The notes beneath the pieces were generated by a model that saw only the letters and a list, made by a program, of their open reading frames with translations, had not been told where the DNA came from and did not search any database. 64,000 bases of DNA from Thiodubiliella sp900128405. GTDB lineage: Bacteria; Pseudomonadota; Gammaproteobacteria; PS1; Pseudothioglobaceae. A program made the translations under genes and the position numbers. The stretch is taken from contig OY821614.1 in the NCBI GenBank assembly GCA_963682085.1, forward strand, positions 1,550,001-1,614,000. The letters are read 5' to 3'. Below, in pieces: positions 53,539 through 61,336 of this stretch (position 1 is its first letter; each line of letters starts with the position of its first letter).

Positions 53539-54747
53539 TTAAAACTCAATACCTTCAATTTGAGCAATAGTGTGAATATCCTTATCGCCACGACCTGAAA
53601 GATTGATAATCATATTTTTATCCTTACCCAGTTCTTTCGCAAGTTTTATACCATAAGCCACAGCGTGGGAAGATTCTAATGCTGGCAAAATACCTTCAGT
53701 TTTGGTCAAAGTGTGAAACGCCTCAAGCGCCTCTTTGTCGGTAATGGCAACATATTGTGCACGACCACAGTCTTTTAAATAGGCGTGTTCTGGGCCAACA
53801 CCCGGATAATCTAATCCAGCACTAATGGAATGCCCTTCAATAATCTGCCCGTTTTCATCTTCCATTAAATAAGTGCGACTGCCGTGTAAAACACCCATAC
53901 TACCTGCACAAAGCGGGGCAGCATGTGCAGTTGGGCCTTTTTCTAAACCATATCCTGCTGCCTCAACGCCATAAATTTCCACTGATGTATCGTCAATAAA
54001 CGCATGAAATAAGCCAATCGCATTTGAACCGCCGCCCACACACGCCACCAAAGCATCGGGCAAACCACCGACTTGCTCAGCAAATTGTATTTTTGCTTCT
54101 TTACCAATCACACTTTGAAAATCCCGCACCATCATTGGGTAAGGGTGTGGCCCTGCAACCGTGCCAATGATATAAAAAGTATCGTCAATATTAGTCACCC
54201 AATCACGCATCGCCTCGTTCATTGCATCTTTTAGCGTTTTTGATCCTGAGGTAACGGGGATAACCGTAGCCCCTAACAATTTCATACGAAACACATTAAG
54301 CGCTTGACGAGCCACATCCACCTCACCCATATAAACCACGCACTCCAATCCCAAACGAGCCGCCACCGTTGCCGTTGCTACGCCATGCTGACCAGCACCC
54401 GTTTCGGCAATAATACGGGTTTTACCCATGCGTTTTGCCAAAAGTGCTTGACCAATAGTATTGTTCACCTTGTGTGCACCCGTGTGATTCAAATCTTCTC
54501 GCTTGAGATAAATTTGTGCACCGCCTAATTTTTCACTCAAATTCTGTGCATGGTAAAGCGGCGTAGTGCGACCTACATAATGCTTTAAATCATCTTCAAA
54601 CTCAGCCAAGAAGTCCGCATCTTCTTTATATTTTTTGTAAGCTTCCTTTAATTCAGCCACTGCTGTCATTAAAGTTTCTGCAATGAAAATACCGCCATAT
54701 TGCTCAAAATGCCCTTTGTCGTCTGGTAAATTATATTTTTTTGTCAT
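53539..54747 (-). CDS. trpB: Tryptophan synthase beta chain
   Basis: A 402-residue PLP enzyme that condenses indole with serine. The PLP lysine is Lys93 in NHTGAHKVNN; GAGQHGVATATVAA and the glycine-rich phosphate loop CVGGGSNAIG follow. Length is standard. It is not next to trpA (8 kb away) and is separated from trpF by a 4 kb segment carrying a decayed copy of its own first 150 codons. Confidence 0.97.
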   Translation of the reverse strand: MTKKYNLPDDKGHFEQYGGIFIAETLMTAVAELKEAYKKYKEDADFLAEFEDDLKHYVGRTTPLYHAQNLSEKLGGAQIYLKREDLNHTGAHKVNNTIGQALLAKRMGKTRIIAETGAGQHGVATATVAARLGLECVVYMGEVDVARQALNVFRMKLLGATVIPVTSGSKTLKDAMNEAMRDWVTNIDDTFYIIGTVAGPHPYPMMVRDFQSVIGKEAKIQFAEQVGGLPDALVACVGGGSNAIGLFHAFIDDTSVEIYGVEAAGYGLEKGPTAHAAPLCAGSMGVLHGSRTYLMEDENGQIIEGHSISAGLDYPGVGPEHAYLKDCGRAQYVAITDKEALEAFHTLTKTEGILPALESSHAVAYGIKLAKELGKDKNMIINLSGRGDKDIHTIAQIEGIEF

Positions 54748-54751
54748 CGTT

Positions 54752-55903
54752 TTATACTGGAAATGGTTTATTTAATAAAGATAAGTAGGGTTGAAAAGCA
54801 AACAATCTATTACGCTTGTTGTGAGTCAATTCTTGTAAGATCTCAATTTCAACAAGGTCGTCAACAATGTATTTAGCAGTTGTTGGCGATACGCATAGCT
54901 TTTCTTTTACTTGATTTACTTGAATAAATGGTGTTTTAAATAGTTCATCAAGTAGCCTTAAATTGTTACTAGAGCGATTGCCTGGTTTGTTGTGTATTTT
55001 TTGAGTCAGATTATCTTTCATCTCTAAGATTGCCACCAAAGTTTCAATACTGTGGCTGGCAGTTTGCTCCACACCCTTTAAAAAAAACAAAATCCAGTCA
55101 GAAAAATTATTTTTTAACCTGACATCCATTAGTTTTTTATAATAATTTTCTTTATTGGCTTCAAAAAATGCAGACATATAAAGCAAAGGTTTTGATAGCA
55201 AGCCTTTGTTAACAAGATAAAGTGGTATCAAAATTCTGCCAATTCTACCATTGCCATCCAAAAAAGGGTGAATAGTTTCAAACTGGTAATGAATAATGGC
55301 AATTTTAATAATATCAGGCACAGAGTTCCGTTTATGTAAAAATTGCTCCAAGTCCGACATTAACTCAGGTACAAAAAATTGGTGGGGTGGAATAAAGCTG
55401 GCATTATTGATATTTGTGCCACCAATCCAATTTTGCGAAGTGCGAATTTCACCCGGCATTTTATTTTTTCCCCTACCAGAAGACAATAAAGTTTTATGCA
55501 TTTGTTTAGCTAAGCGCACGCTAATAGGTAGCTTGTCTATTTTTTTAATTGACTCATTTATTGTATCTATATACAACTGGACTTCAAGCCAATCGTCTTT
55601 TTTCTCTACGCTGATATCACCTTCTGCTTTAAACACATCGTCTAATTCTGTTTGTGTGCCTTCTATTTTGCTTGACAGTGTTGCCTCATTATTAATAAAA
55701 CTTATAATAAACAAGTTAATATTTGGCACCATTCTTGCCATTGCATTGAGTTCGCCCAGCAGTCTTGTTGATTTTTCTAATTGAACTTGTAAGTCGCCAT
55801 TATCAATTTCAAAATTATGGTCAATAGACTCAGGTAAAAAGTATTGATAATCATGGGCATAAATAGATTGAAACTTGCCTGATTGAAATTTAGAAATTTT
55901 CAC
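54752..55903 (-). CDS. Fic-domain AMP-transferase with C-terminal winged helix
   Basis: A 383-residue protein from the GTG at 55903, chosen because AGGAG lies 6-7 bases upstream; the longer ATG frame runs through a 40-bp tandem repeat. The inhibitory motif SSKIEGT is at residues 77-83 and the catalytic HPFLDGNGR at 212-220. The C-terminal ~80 residues (KEKLCVSPTTAKYIVDDLV) look like a winged helix that could bind DNA. It lies 4 bases before trpB, with which it would be co-transcribed. Its target is unknown. Confidence 0.88.
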   Translation of the reverse strand: MKISKFQSGKFQSIYAHDYQYFLPESIDHNFEIDNGDLQVQLEKSTRLLGELNAMARMVPNINLFIISFINNEATLSSKIEGTQTELDDVFKAEGDISVEKKDDWLEVQLYIDTINESIKKIDKLPISVRLAKQMHKTLLSSGRGKNKMPGEIRTSQNWIGGTNINNASFIPPHQFFVPELMSDLEQFLHKRNSVPDIIKIAIIHYQFETIHPFLDGNGRIGRILIPLYLVNKGLLSKPLLYMSAFFEANKENYYKKLMDVRLKNNFSDWILFFLKGVEQTASHSIETLVAILEMKDNLTQKIHNKPGNRSSNNLRLLDELFKTPFIQVNQVKEKLCVSPTTAKYIVDDLVEIEILQELTHNKRNRLFAFQPYLSLLNKPFPV

Positions 55904-55924
55904 CGCACACTCCTGAATAATTTT

Positions 55925-56141
55925 ATATTTTACTTTTTTGCCATAAAGTGAAATAAGGAAACCCATATTTTACTTTATTGCCATAAAGTGAAATAAAGAA
56001 ATCTATGTTTTACTTTTTTGCCATAAAGTGAAATAAGGAAACCCATATTTTACTTTTTTGCCATAAAGTGAAATAAAGAAATCTATGTTTTACTTTTTTG
56101 CCATAAAGTGAAATAAGAAAACTTATGTTTTACTTTTTTGC
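55925..56141. repeat. Array of five and a half 40-bp direct repeats
   Basis: Units start at 55925, 55965, 56005, 56045 and 56085, with a 17-base partial unit at 56125. The constant core is TTGCCATAAAGTGAAATAA. Within each unit TTTTACTTT and AAAGTGAAA form an imperfect inverted repeat around TGCC. Units alternate between endings GGAAACCC and AGAAATCT, so an 80-bp step also took part in growth. The array lies directly upstream of the Fic gene. Confidence 0.92.
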
Positions 56142-56569
56142 ACATTAAGCGCTTGACGAGCCACATCCGCCTCACCCATATAAACCACACTCCAACCCTA
56201 AACAAGCCACAACTATTGCCGTTGCTACGCCATGCTGACCAACGCTTATTTCCACAGTAATACGAGTTTTGCCAAAAATGCCTAACTAATGGCGTTATTT
56301 ACTTTGTACACCTGCGATTTAAATCTTCTCGTTTGAGATGAATTTGTGCACTGCCTAATTTTTCACTCAAATTCTGTCCATGATAAAACAGCATTTTATG
56401 CCCAACATAATGCCTTAAATCTTGTTCAAATTTATAAATAAAATCTTTATTATTGTGGTTTTCATAGCGTCTTTGAGCTCAGTAACTGCTATTATTAAAA
56501 CTTCTGCAATGAAAATATTGCCACATTTCTAGAAACGCCCTTTATCGTTTGATAAATTGAATTACTCAT
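56141..56569 (-). pseudogene. Decayed copy of the first ~150 codons of trpB
   Basis: From CACATTAAGCGCTTGACGAG at 56141 to a CAT at 56567-56569, the sequence aligns with 54292-54747 of trpB, including GCTACGCCATGCTGACCA and TAATTTTTCACTCAAATTCT. It has many substitutions and small gaps (429 versus 456 bases) and cannot be read through. The left edge is abrupt, exactly where the 40-bp repeats end. The right edge overlaps the nfeD stop. Confidence 0.92.
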
Positions 56570-56975
56570 ATTTTATCCAAGCGTTGTTTTTTTCTATTTT
56601 AACCACCGTCACTTCTATACCATCTAAAGCAGATATATCATAATTAACCACTTTGAAATAACTACCTTGATAACTTAACATTTGGTTTTTAATCATACCC
56701 TTGCCATATTGTTTAATAAAATCATCCTTAAGGCCGGGGCTTTTGTTGACAAAACTTTTAAGCGGTTTGTAAAACAATGCAAATAAAGTAATAGAGATAA
56801 CACTTGCTAATACAAGCTGAGTCCAAATGGATGGCAATGGCATAAAATACTGAATAATAGCCACTATTACCAAAGCCACCCCCAGCCAAATAATAAAGAA
56901 TGAATAAAATACAATCTCTAAAAAAATTAAACAAATTCCAATCGTGAGTAGCAGTGTGCTGGATAAGCCTTCCAT
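56562..56975 (-). CDS. NfeD-family membrane protein
   Basis: A 137-residue protein with two to three N-terminal membrane helices (about 5-75) and a C-terminal OB-fold-like soluble domain (KGMIKNQMLSYQGSYFKVVNYD). NfeD proteins are partners of SPFH/stomatin proteins, and here it follows the SPFH gene by 4 bases. The pair is thought to organise membrane microdomains or protein quality control. Confidence 0.88.
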   Translation of the reverse strand: MEGLSSTLLLTIGICLIFLEIVFYSFFIIWLGVALVIVAIIQYFMPLPSIWTQLVLASVISITLFALFYKPLKSFVNKSPGLKDDFIKQYGKGMIKNQMLSYQGSYFKVVNYDISALDGIEVTVVKIEKNNAWIKYE

Positions 56976-56979
56976 AATG

Positions 56980-57879
56980 TTATTTTTGTAGTATATCTTT
57001 AAAAATACTCAAACTACCAATCAACTCTGTTGCCTCATAAGGCACGACAATTTTATCTTTTGAATTGCTACTTGCCAAAGCATTAAACGCTTTAATTCTA
57101 TCTTTTGCTAATAAAAATTCTGCTGAATTTTGATTTTTTGCAATAGCCTCATTAATAATGGTAATGGCTTTTTGTTGACCTTCGGCTATTTTTTCTTGCT
57201 CATATTTCTTAGCATCCGCCATTCTTTCAATTGCTTCTGCTTTTAAAAATTCACTTTGTTTAACCGCTTCGGCCTGCCTAATAACCGCTTCTTTTTCCGC
57301 TTGAGCATTCAACTCAATACTACGCTTTTCTCGCTCAGCTTTCATTTGCATGTTCATCGCCTCTTCGATGTCATTAGGCACTGATATGTCGCTAATTTCT
57401 ACTCTGGTTACTAACAAGCCCCAGTTATTGGCAGCATCAGAAAGTTCTAGTTGTAGTTTAGCGTTAAGACTCTCTCTGTTGCTCAAAGTTTCGTCAAGTT
57501 GCATGGATCCAATCTCACTTCTAATGGTTGTCATGGCCAAAGATGAAATAGCTCTGTGAAAACTTACAACATTATAGATAGCCTCTTTGGCATTTTGTAT
57601 TTTACAAAAAACTAGACCGTCAACAGTAATATTAACATTGTCTTTCGTAATAACTGACTGACTAGGGATATCAATAATTTGTTCACGAATGGTAATTCTT
57701 TCACGCACCACATCTAAAAATGGAATAACCACATGAAAGCCAGCACTAAGCTCACGATTAAATTTACCCAGCCTTTCAATAATATAAATATTGCTTTGTG
57801 AGACAATTTTGATGGATTTTAAGATAAAAAACACCACTAGCGTTGCCAATACTATAGAAAATATTTGAAAATCAGTCAT
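56980..57879 (-). CDS. SPFH/Band 7 protein (stomatin, QmcA-like)
   Basis: A 299-residue membrane-anchored SPFH protein. One N-terminal helix (about 5-23) is followed by the Band 7 domain, with YIIERLGKFNRELSAGFHVVIPF and LGLLVTRVEI-type strands, then a long Ala/Glu/Lys-rich coiled coil (MQMKAEREKRSIELNAQAEKEA, in part). Such proteins form large cage-like oligomers in the membrane with NfeD or FtsH. It is coupled to the NfeD gene. Confidence 0.92.
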   Translation of the reverse strand: MTDFQIFSIVLATLVVFFILKSIKIVSQSNIYIIERLGKFNRELSAGFHVVIPFLDVVRERITIREQIIDIPSQSVITKDNVNITVDGLVFCKIQNAKEAIYNVVSFHRAISSLAMTTIRSEIGSMQLDETLSNRESLNAKLQLELSDAANNWGLLVTRVEISDISVPNDIEEAMNMQMKAEREKRSIELNAQAEKEAVIRQAEAVKQSEFLKAEAIERMADAKKYEQEKIAEGQQKAITIINEAIAKNQNSAEFLLAKDRIKAFNALASSNSKDKIVVPYEATELIGSLSIFKDILQK

Positions 57880-57956
57880 TCTTTTACTCCTTTAATTTTT
57901 TTGAATACTCTGCCAAAAGACAAGATTTTAAAAGTTTAACAGAAACTGAATAATTT

Positions 57957-58075
57957 TGCCAATGCCCTTAATGCCTTTTTTCACTTCCCACCACTAGACA
58001 CATCAACTACATAAAGACTAACCCATCTAATAGCAAATACCGTATCAGGTGTAAGTTCGCTTGCAAAAAAAATAA
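57957..58075 (-). pseudogene. Decayed copy of the 3' part of trpF
   Basis: TTAATGCCTTTTTTCACTTC, CCACTAGACACATC and ATACCGTATCAGGTGTAAG align in order with 58850-58945 of the intact trpF, with scattered changes. This is about 35 codons from the C-terminal third. Weaker similarity may continue toward 57900. It sits just upstream of the SPFH gene. Confidence 0.88.
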
Positions 58076-58119
58076 CCTCAAGTTCTGTCAATAACAGCAC
58101 TTGAATAAGTTAATTAGTC

Positions 58120-58563
58120 TTAGATATTTTTACCAATATTAATCAAGAAAGATGCAAATGGCCCCATATTGCTCATTGCCTCACCCATTGGGCCTTCAAA
58201 AGATAAGCCGCCAAATGTCATGTGATACATAGGGCCAGATTCACCCGTACCCATTTCTGTCCAATCTTCCTGAGTGGCAATCATTTTATAGTCAAAATCG
58301 GAATTTAATTTTACTGTTTGGGCACTGTCAAATGCTGCAATTATTTTGCCGCTTTTGTTAATATGCAATTCTGCAACTTGTTTGGTGTCTTTAACAACGA
58401 CTTGCAATATCTTATAGCCTTTACCGCCATCATTACCAGCCCAGCCCGATTCAACTAATTCGGCGGGAGTTGATGAAGCATTAAATGTGTTAGCAATATC
58501 TTGTGCATTGCCAAAAGCATTGATTGAAAGTAAAGCAAAAAATGAGATAAGTAGTTTTTTCAT
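58120..58563 (-). CDS. Secreted protein of unknown function
   Basis: A 147-residue protein with a signal peptide (MKKLLISFFALLSINAFGNA, cleavage near residue 20). The mature domain is strand-rich with glycines (GWAGNDGGKGYKILQVVVKD; MTFGGLSFEGPMGEAMSNMGP) and no cysteine. I recognise no family by name. GGA lies 8 bases before the ATG. It lies between the trpF relic and intact trpF, in a segment that may have come in with the trpF copy. Confidence 0.65.
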   Translation of the reverse strand: MKKLLISFFALLSINAFGNAQDIANTFNASSTPAELVESGWAGNDGGKGYKILQVVVKDTKQVAELHINKSGKIIAAFDSAQTVKLNSDFDYKMIATQEDWTEMGTGESGPMYHMTFGGLSFEGPMGEAMSNMGPFASFLINIGKNI

Positions 58564-58792
58564 GTGTAGTTCCTTTTTTAGATAAAATTAAACAGTATAG
58601 CCATAAGCCTAGCAAGACCCACAGTTAAGCGATATTATAAAGCAAAACCCTTGCAATTACTGCCCTAATCCAAAAACAAAGATTGCAAAAAAAGCATCGT
58701 TTCTGCCTTTCTAAAAGGTTACTGCATACCGCCAATATGGCATCTTAATTTATTAATTACAAGTGTTGTGATAAAAAAATTATTGACACTTT

Positions 58793-59419
58793 CTATTTTT
58801 GAGCTAAAGAGTCTATATTGGCTAAAAGTTGTTTGATTTTATCAATATCTTTAATGCCTTTTTCACTTTCAACCCCACTAGACACATCCACCGCATAAGG
58901 GTTAACCTGTCTAACAGCAGCAGATACCGTATCAGGCGTAAGCCCGCCTGCAAGAATAATCGGTAAATCAATATCAACTTTAGCCAAAGACCAATCAAAA
59001 TTTTCACCTGTGCCGCCATAAGCATCCTGACTAAATGCATCTAATAACAAGCCACTGGCTTGATGATAGTCTTCTGCCATTTTAATAATATCGGTATCAG
59101 CATGCACATGCAACGCCTTAATAAAGGGCATGGCATATTGGCTACATTCTAGAGGGGATTCGTTGCCATGAAATTGCAAGGTGTCTAAGGGTACTTCGCA
59201 TAACACTTCATCAATAAAACCAGAATCTGCATTTACAAACAAACCCACACGATTAATGAGCGGTGGCAATGCATTGACAATTTCCAAAGCAGTTTCCACC
59301 TCAACATGGCGTGGCGACTTGTCATAAAACACCAAACCAATAGCATCTATACCAAGAAATGCTGCCGCTCGTGCATTATCAACAGTGGTAAATCCACATA
59401 CTTTAATTCTGGTCTTCAT
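58793..59419 (-). CDS. trpF: Phosphoribosylanthranilate isomerase
   Basis: A 208-residue TIM-barrel of tryptophan synthesis. The start MKTRIKVCGFTTVDNARAA carries the catalytic Cys8; the general-acid Asp is in LLDAFSQDAYGGTGENFDW, and ILAGGLTPDTV and VDVSSGVESEKGIKD are the phosphate loops. I start at the ATG at 59419; a longer frame lies within the upstream gene. It overlaps that gene's end by 17 bases. Confidence 0.96.
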   Translation of the reverse strand: MKTRIKVCGFTTVDNARAAAFLGIDAIGLVFYDKSPRHVEVETALEIVNALPPLINRVGLFVNADSGFIDEVLCEVPLDTLQFHGNESPLECSQYAMPFIKALHVHADTDIIKMAEDYHQASGLLLDAFSQDAYGGTGENFDWSLAKVDIDLPIILAGGLTPDTVSAAVRQVNPYAVDVSSGVESEKGIKDIDKIKQLLANIDSLAQK

Positions 59420-60119
59420 TGTCCAATTTGGCTCTAATTTTATCTTTGTCAATCCACCATTTTTCATCTACCAGTTGGTCAATTGCACCCGATAATTTCT
59501 TTAAAAACACATCAGGCTTGTCTAATTCCAAGGTTCTACGCCACAAATCAAAAGTTGATTGATCCATTACATGAGAATGTTTGTCGGCAACGCTTGCCAG
59601 CATTTGTGAAGTAAAAAAAGTCAAATCGTCTTCCTCTCCACAGCGCATCGAAGTAATATAATGCGCCACCGTTGCCGCCACCGCCCGTGTATCCGCCTCT
59701 TCAGGAGATTCTTCTACCAAATGTTGCAACATTGCCACCGTAATTTCAGGGTCAATCGGAAAAGTTATCCCCAACCACAACGCATGCCCCAACGCCACCA
59801 ACGCATCTGGACCTTCTGACAAAAACATCACATCACAAGCCTCAACCGCCAATTCCCACCATTCATTATCTTGTGCCAATGTAAAAGCAGTAAAAGCCTT
59901 TTCCCAAGCATCAGCACCCTTATAACGCTCAACTTGAATGCGACCAATTTCTAATAAATTTTTGATACGCTCTTCAGTGGACGAGTTTTCACCCAACCCC
60001 GCTAATTGCGCTTCAAAATACGCCAAACGAGCTTGCAATTGCTCCTCATTCGCATAAACATCCTCGCCATCATCCCCATCAAAAATATCTTGCTCTTTAT
60101 TTAAATATTTAAAACCCAT
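59403..60119 (-). CDS. Unknown acidic helical protein
   Basis: A 238-residue soluble, acidic, mostly helical protein (D/E-rich start FDGDDGEDVYANEEQL). The middle reads like helical repeats (DAWEKAFTAFTLAQDNEWWELA), perhaps TPR-like. I recognise no family. It overlaps trpF and follows a 60-residue gene by 10 bases, so the three look like one operon. Clean composition and tight packing argue that it is a real, conserved gene. Confidence 0.7.
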   Translation of the reverse strand: MGFKYLNKEQDIFDGDDGEDVYANEEQLQARLAYFEAQLAGLGENSSTEERIKNLLEIGRIQVERYKGADAWEKAFTAFTLAQDNEWWELAVEACDVMFLSEGPDALVALGHALWLGITFPIDPEITVAMLQHLVEESPEEADTRAVAATVAHYITSMRCGEEDDLTFFTSQMLASVADKHSHVMDQSTFDLWRRTLELDKPDVFLKKLSGAIDQLVDEKWWIDKDKIRAKLDNEDQN

Positions 60120-60129
60120 CTGTTACCCC

Positions 60130-60312
60130 CTAATAAAAAGCCGCTTCCAAACGATCTTCCCAATTCTCAGGCGTATCGCCATAATCAGGCTTTACATCCA
60201 TCTGAAAAAACCGCTCATCACCCGACTTGGCAATATTCTTAACAATTGGCACCAAATCTTCAAACGATTCTAAATTGGTATGGGCAATCATCACTTCACT
60301 TAATAATAACAT
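60130..60312 (-). CDS. Small unknown protein
   Basis: A 60-residue protein, with Met8 as an alternative start. It has an amphipathic helix (NLESFEDLVPIVKNIAKSG) and an acidic C-terminus (PENWEDRLEAAFY). There is no known family. It is packed with the 238-residue gene and likely functions with it. Confidence 0.55.
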   Translation of the reverse strand: MLLLSEVMIAHTNLESFEDLVPIVKNIAKSGDERFFQMDVKPDYGDTPENWEDRLEAAFY

Positions 60313-60341
60313 AGTTTTTTATCTTAATAAAAATTGACATT

Positions 60342-61028
60342 TTACCGCACATCCGCGTTAACACTTTCAATAGAAAATTTTTCACTACCCGTATCTTGAA
60401 AAATTGCCGCACTTAATTTTCCACCATACACACAGCCCGTATCTACACCAAGAGCATATTGAGTGATTTTTACCTCATTAAATTTTTGATGCCCATAAAC
60501 CACAAAGCCTTGATTGCCATTATATATATCCGCCCAAAAAATTGATTTATCGTTTTCCCTACCAAAGGTTACAAAATTATGAGCTTGATCTAAAAAGCGT
60601 AATCTCAAAATTTGCATCTTTGATTTTTTGGAAATGTTATTCAAATTTTGGCGATTTTGCAAGCCACCGTGCAAAATAGTAATTTCCCCAAATTGCATAA
60701 ACAAAGGCATATTCTTCAAATAATCTATATCCAAAGCGTTTAAATTTAAGACAATATCCTGCTCATCCTCATCCAGCACTATCGGATTTTTCTTAATATT
60801 TTCTTGATGTTGCAAATAACGAACAATCTTATCTTCATGATTGCCCAAAGCAGATTTAATATTATTAACCTGCAAATATCTAAGTGTTTTAATCGAATTT
60901 TTCCCACGAGTAATAACATCACCAACACAAACCTCTACATCCTCTTTCGCTGGATTTATTTTCTGCCGTAATTGCACTAATTCGTCATAACAGCCGTGAA
61001 TATCGCCATAAATTATCAATCTACTCAT
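60342..61028 (-). CDS. Calcineurin-like metallophosphatase (PPP-type)
   Basis: A 228-residue bimetal phosphatase. Metal-ligand motifs are in order: GDIHG at residues 8-12, GDVITRGKNS at 36-45, GNHED at 62-66, and later LHGGL and VYGHQKF. This order matches the PPP family that includes protein phosphatases and ApaH. Substrate is unknown. The start overlaps the DpnD-like gene by 8 bases, so it is part of the same transcript as the PLD nuclease. Confidence 0.88.
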   Translation of the reverse strand: MSRLIIYGDIHGCYDELVQLRQKINPAKEDVEVCVGDVITRGKNSIKTLRYLQVNNIKSALGNHEDKIVRYLQHQENIKKNPIVLDEDEQDIVLNLNALDIDYLKNMPLFMQFGEITILHGGLQNRQNLNNISKKSKMQILRLRFLDQAHNFVTFGRENDKSIFWADIYNGNQGFVVYGHQKFNEVKITQYALGVDTGCVYGGKLSAAIFQDTGSEKFSIESVNADVR

Positions 61029-61335
61029 TTAATTTATTTTGCAACTCTTTTAATGTCAGATAAATATGTTTATCTGGTTCGTTTAATTCCATATAGTGTC
61101 TTTTCTCGTCTTTCATTAAATACTGAATAACTCTATTAATTAAGACATCTTTTCTACTGCCAAACCCCTCTTCTTTTTCTTCTACAATAAGATTTTGATG
61201 AAAATCAGATTCGTCTAATGCGATTTTTTCTTGTTTATAGTTATCTTTAACAATATTAATAGCCTCTTCTACTGATTGAGCCCCTACTTTTATAACTTGT
61301 GTCAAGACCTCTGTTACTCTTATATTGATTGCCAT
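61021..61335 (-). CDS. DpnD/PcfM-like protein
   Basis: A 104-residue protein from the ATG at 61335 (GGGAATAAT upstream). The first 50 residues fit the DpnD/PcfM domain: a strand (INIRVTEVLTQVIKV), the SVEEAINIVKDNY helix, then KIALDESDFHQNLIVEE. DpnD is the second protein of the pneumococcal DpnI restriction cassette and its role is unknown. The C-terminal half (DVLINRVIQYLMKDEKRHYM) is extra. The gene starts 2 bases after the PLD-nuclease gene ends. Confidence 0.75.
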   Translation of the reverse strand: MAINIRVTEVLTQVIKVGAQSVEEAINIVKDNYKQEKIALDESDFHQNLIVEEKEEGFGSRKDVLINRVIQYLMKDEKRHYMELNEPDKHIYLTLKELQNKLNE

Positions 61336-61336
61336 A

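Noticed and set aside
55904..55966. Longer start for the second Fic protein (ATG at 55966)
   Set aside because: The extra 21 codons are translated 40-bp repeat, and the GTG at 55903 has a good AGGAG site.
55925..56141. CRISPR array
   Set aside because: The 40-bp units are continuous direct repeats with no unique spacers, and no cas genes are nearby.
56141..56569. A second functional trpB gene
   Set aside because: Only the first ~150 codons are present and frameshifts and substitutions prevent reading through.
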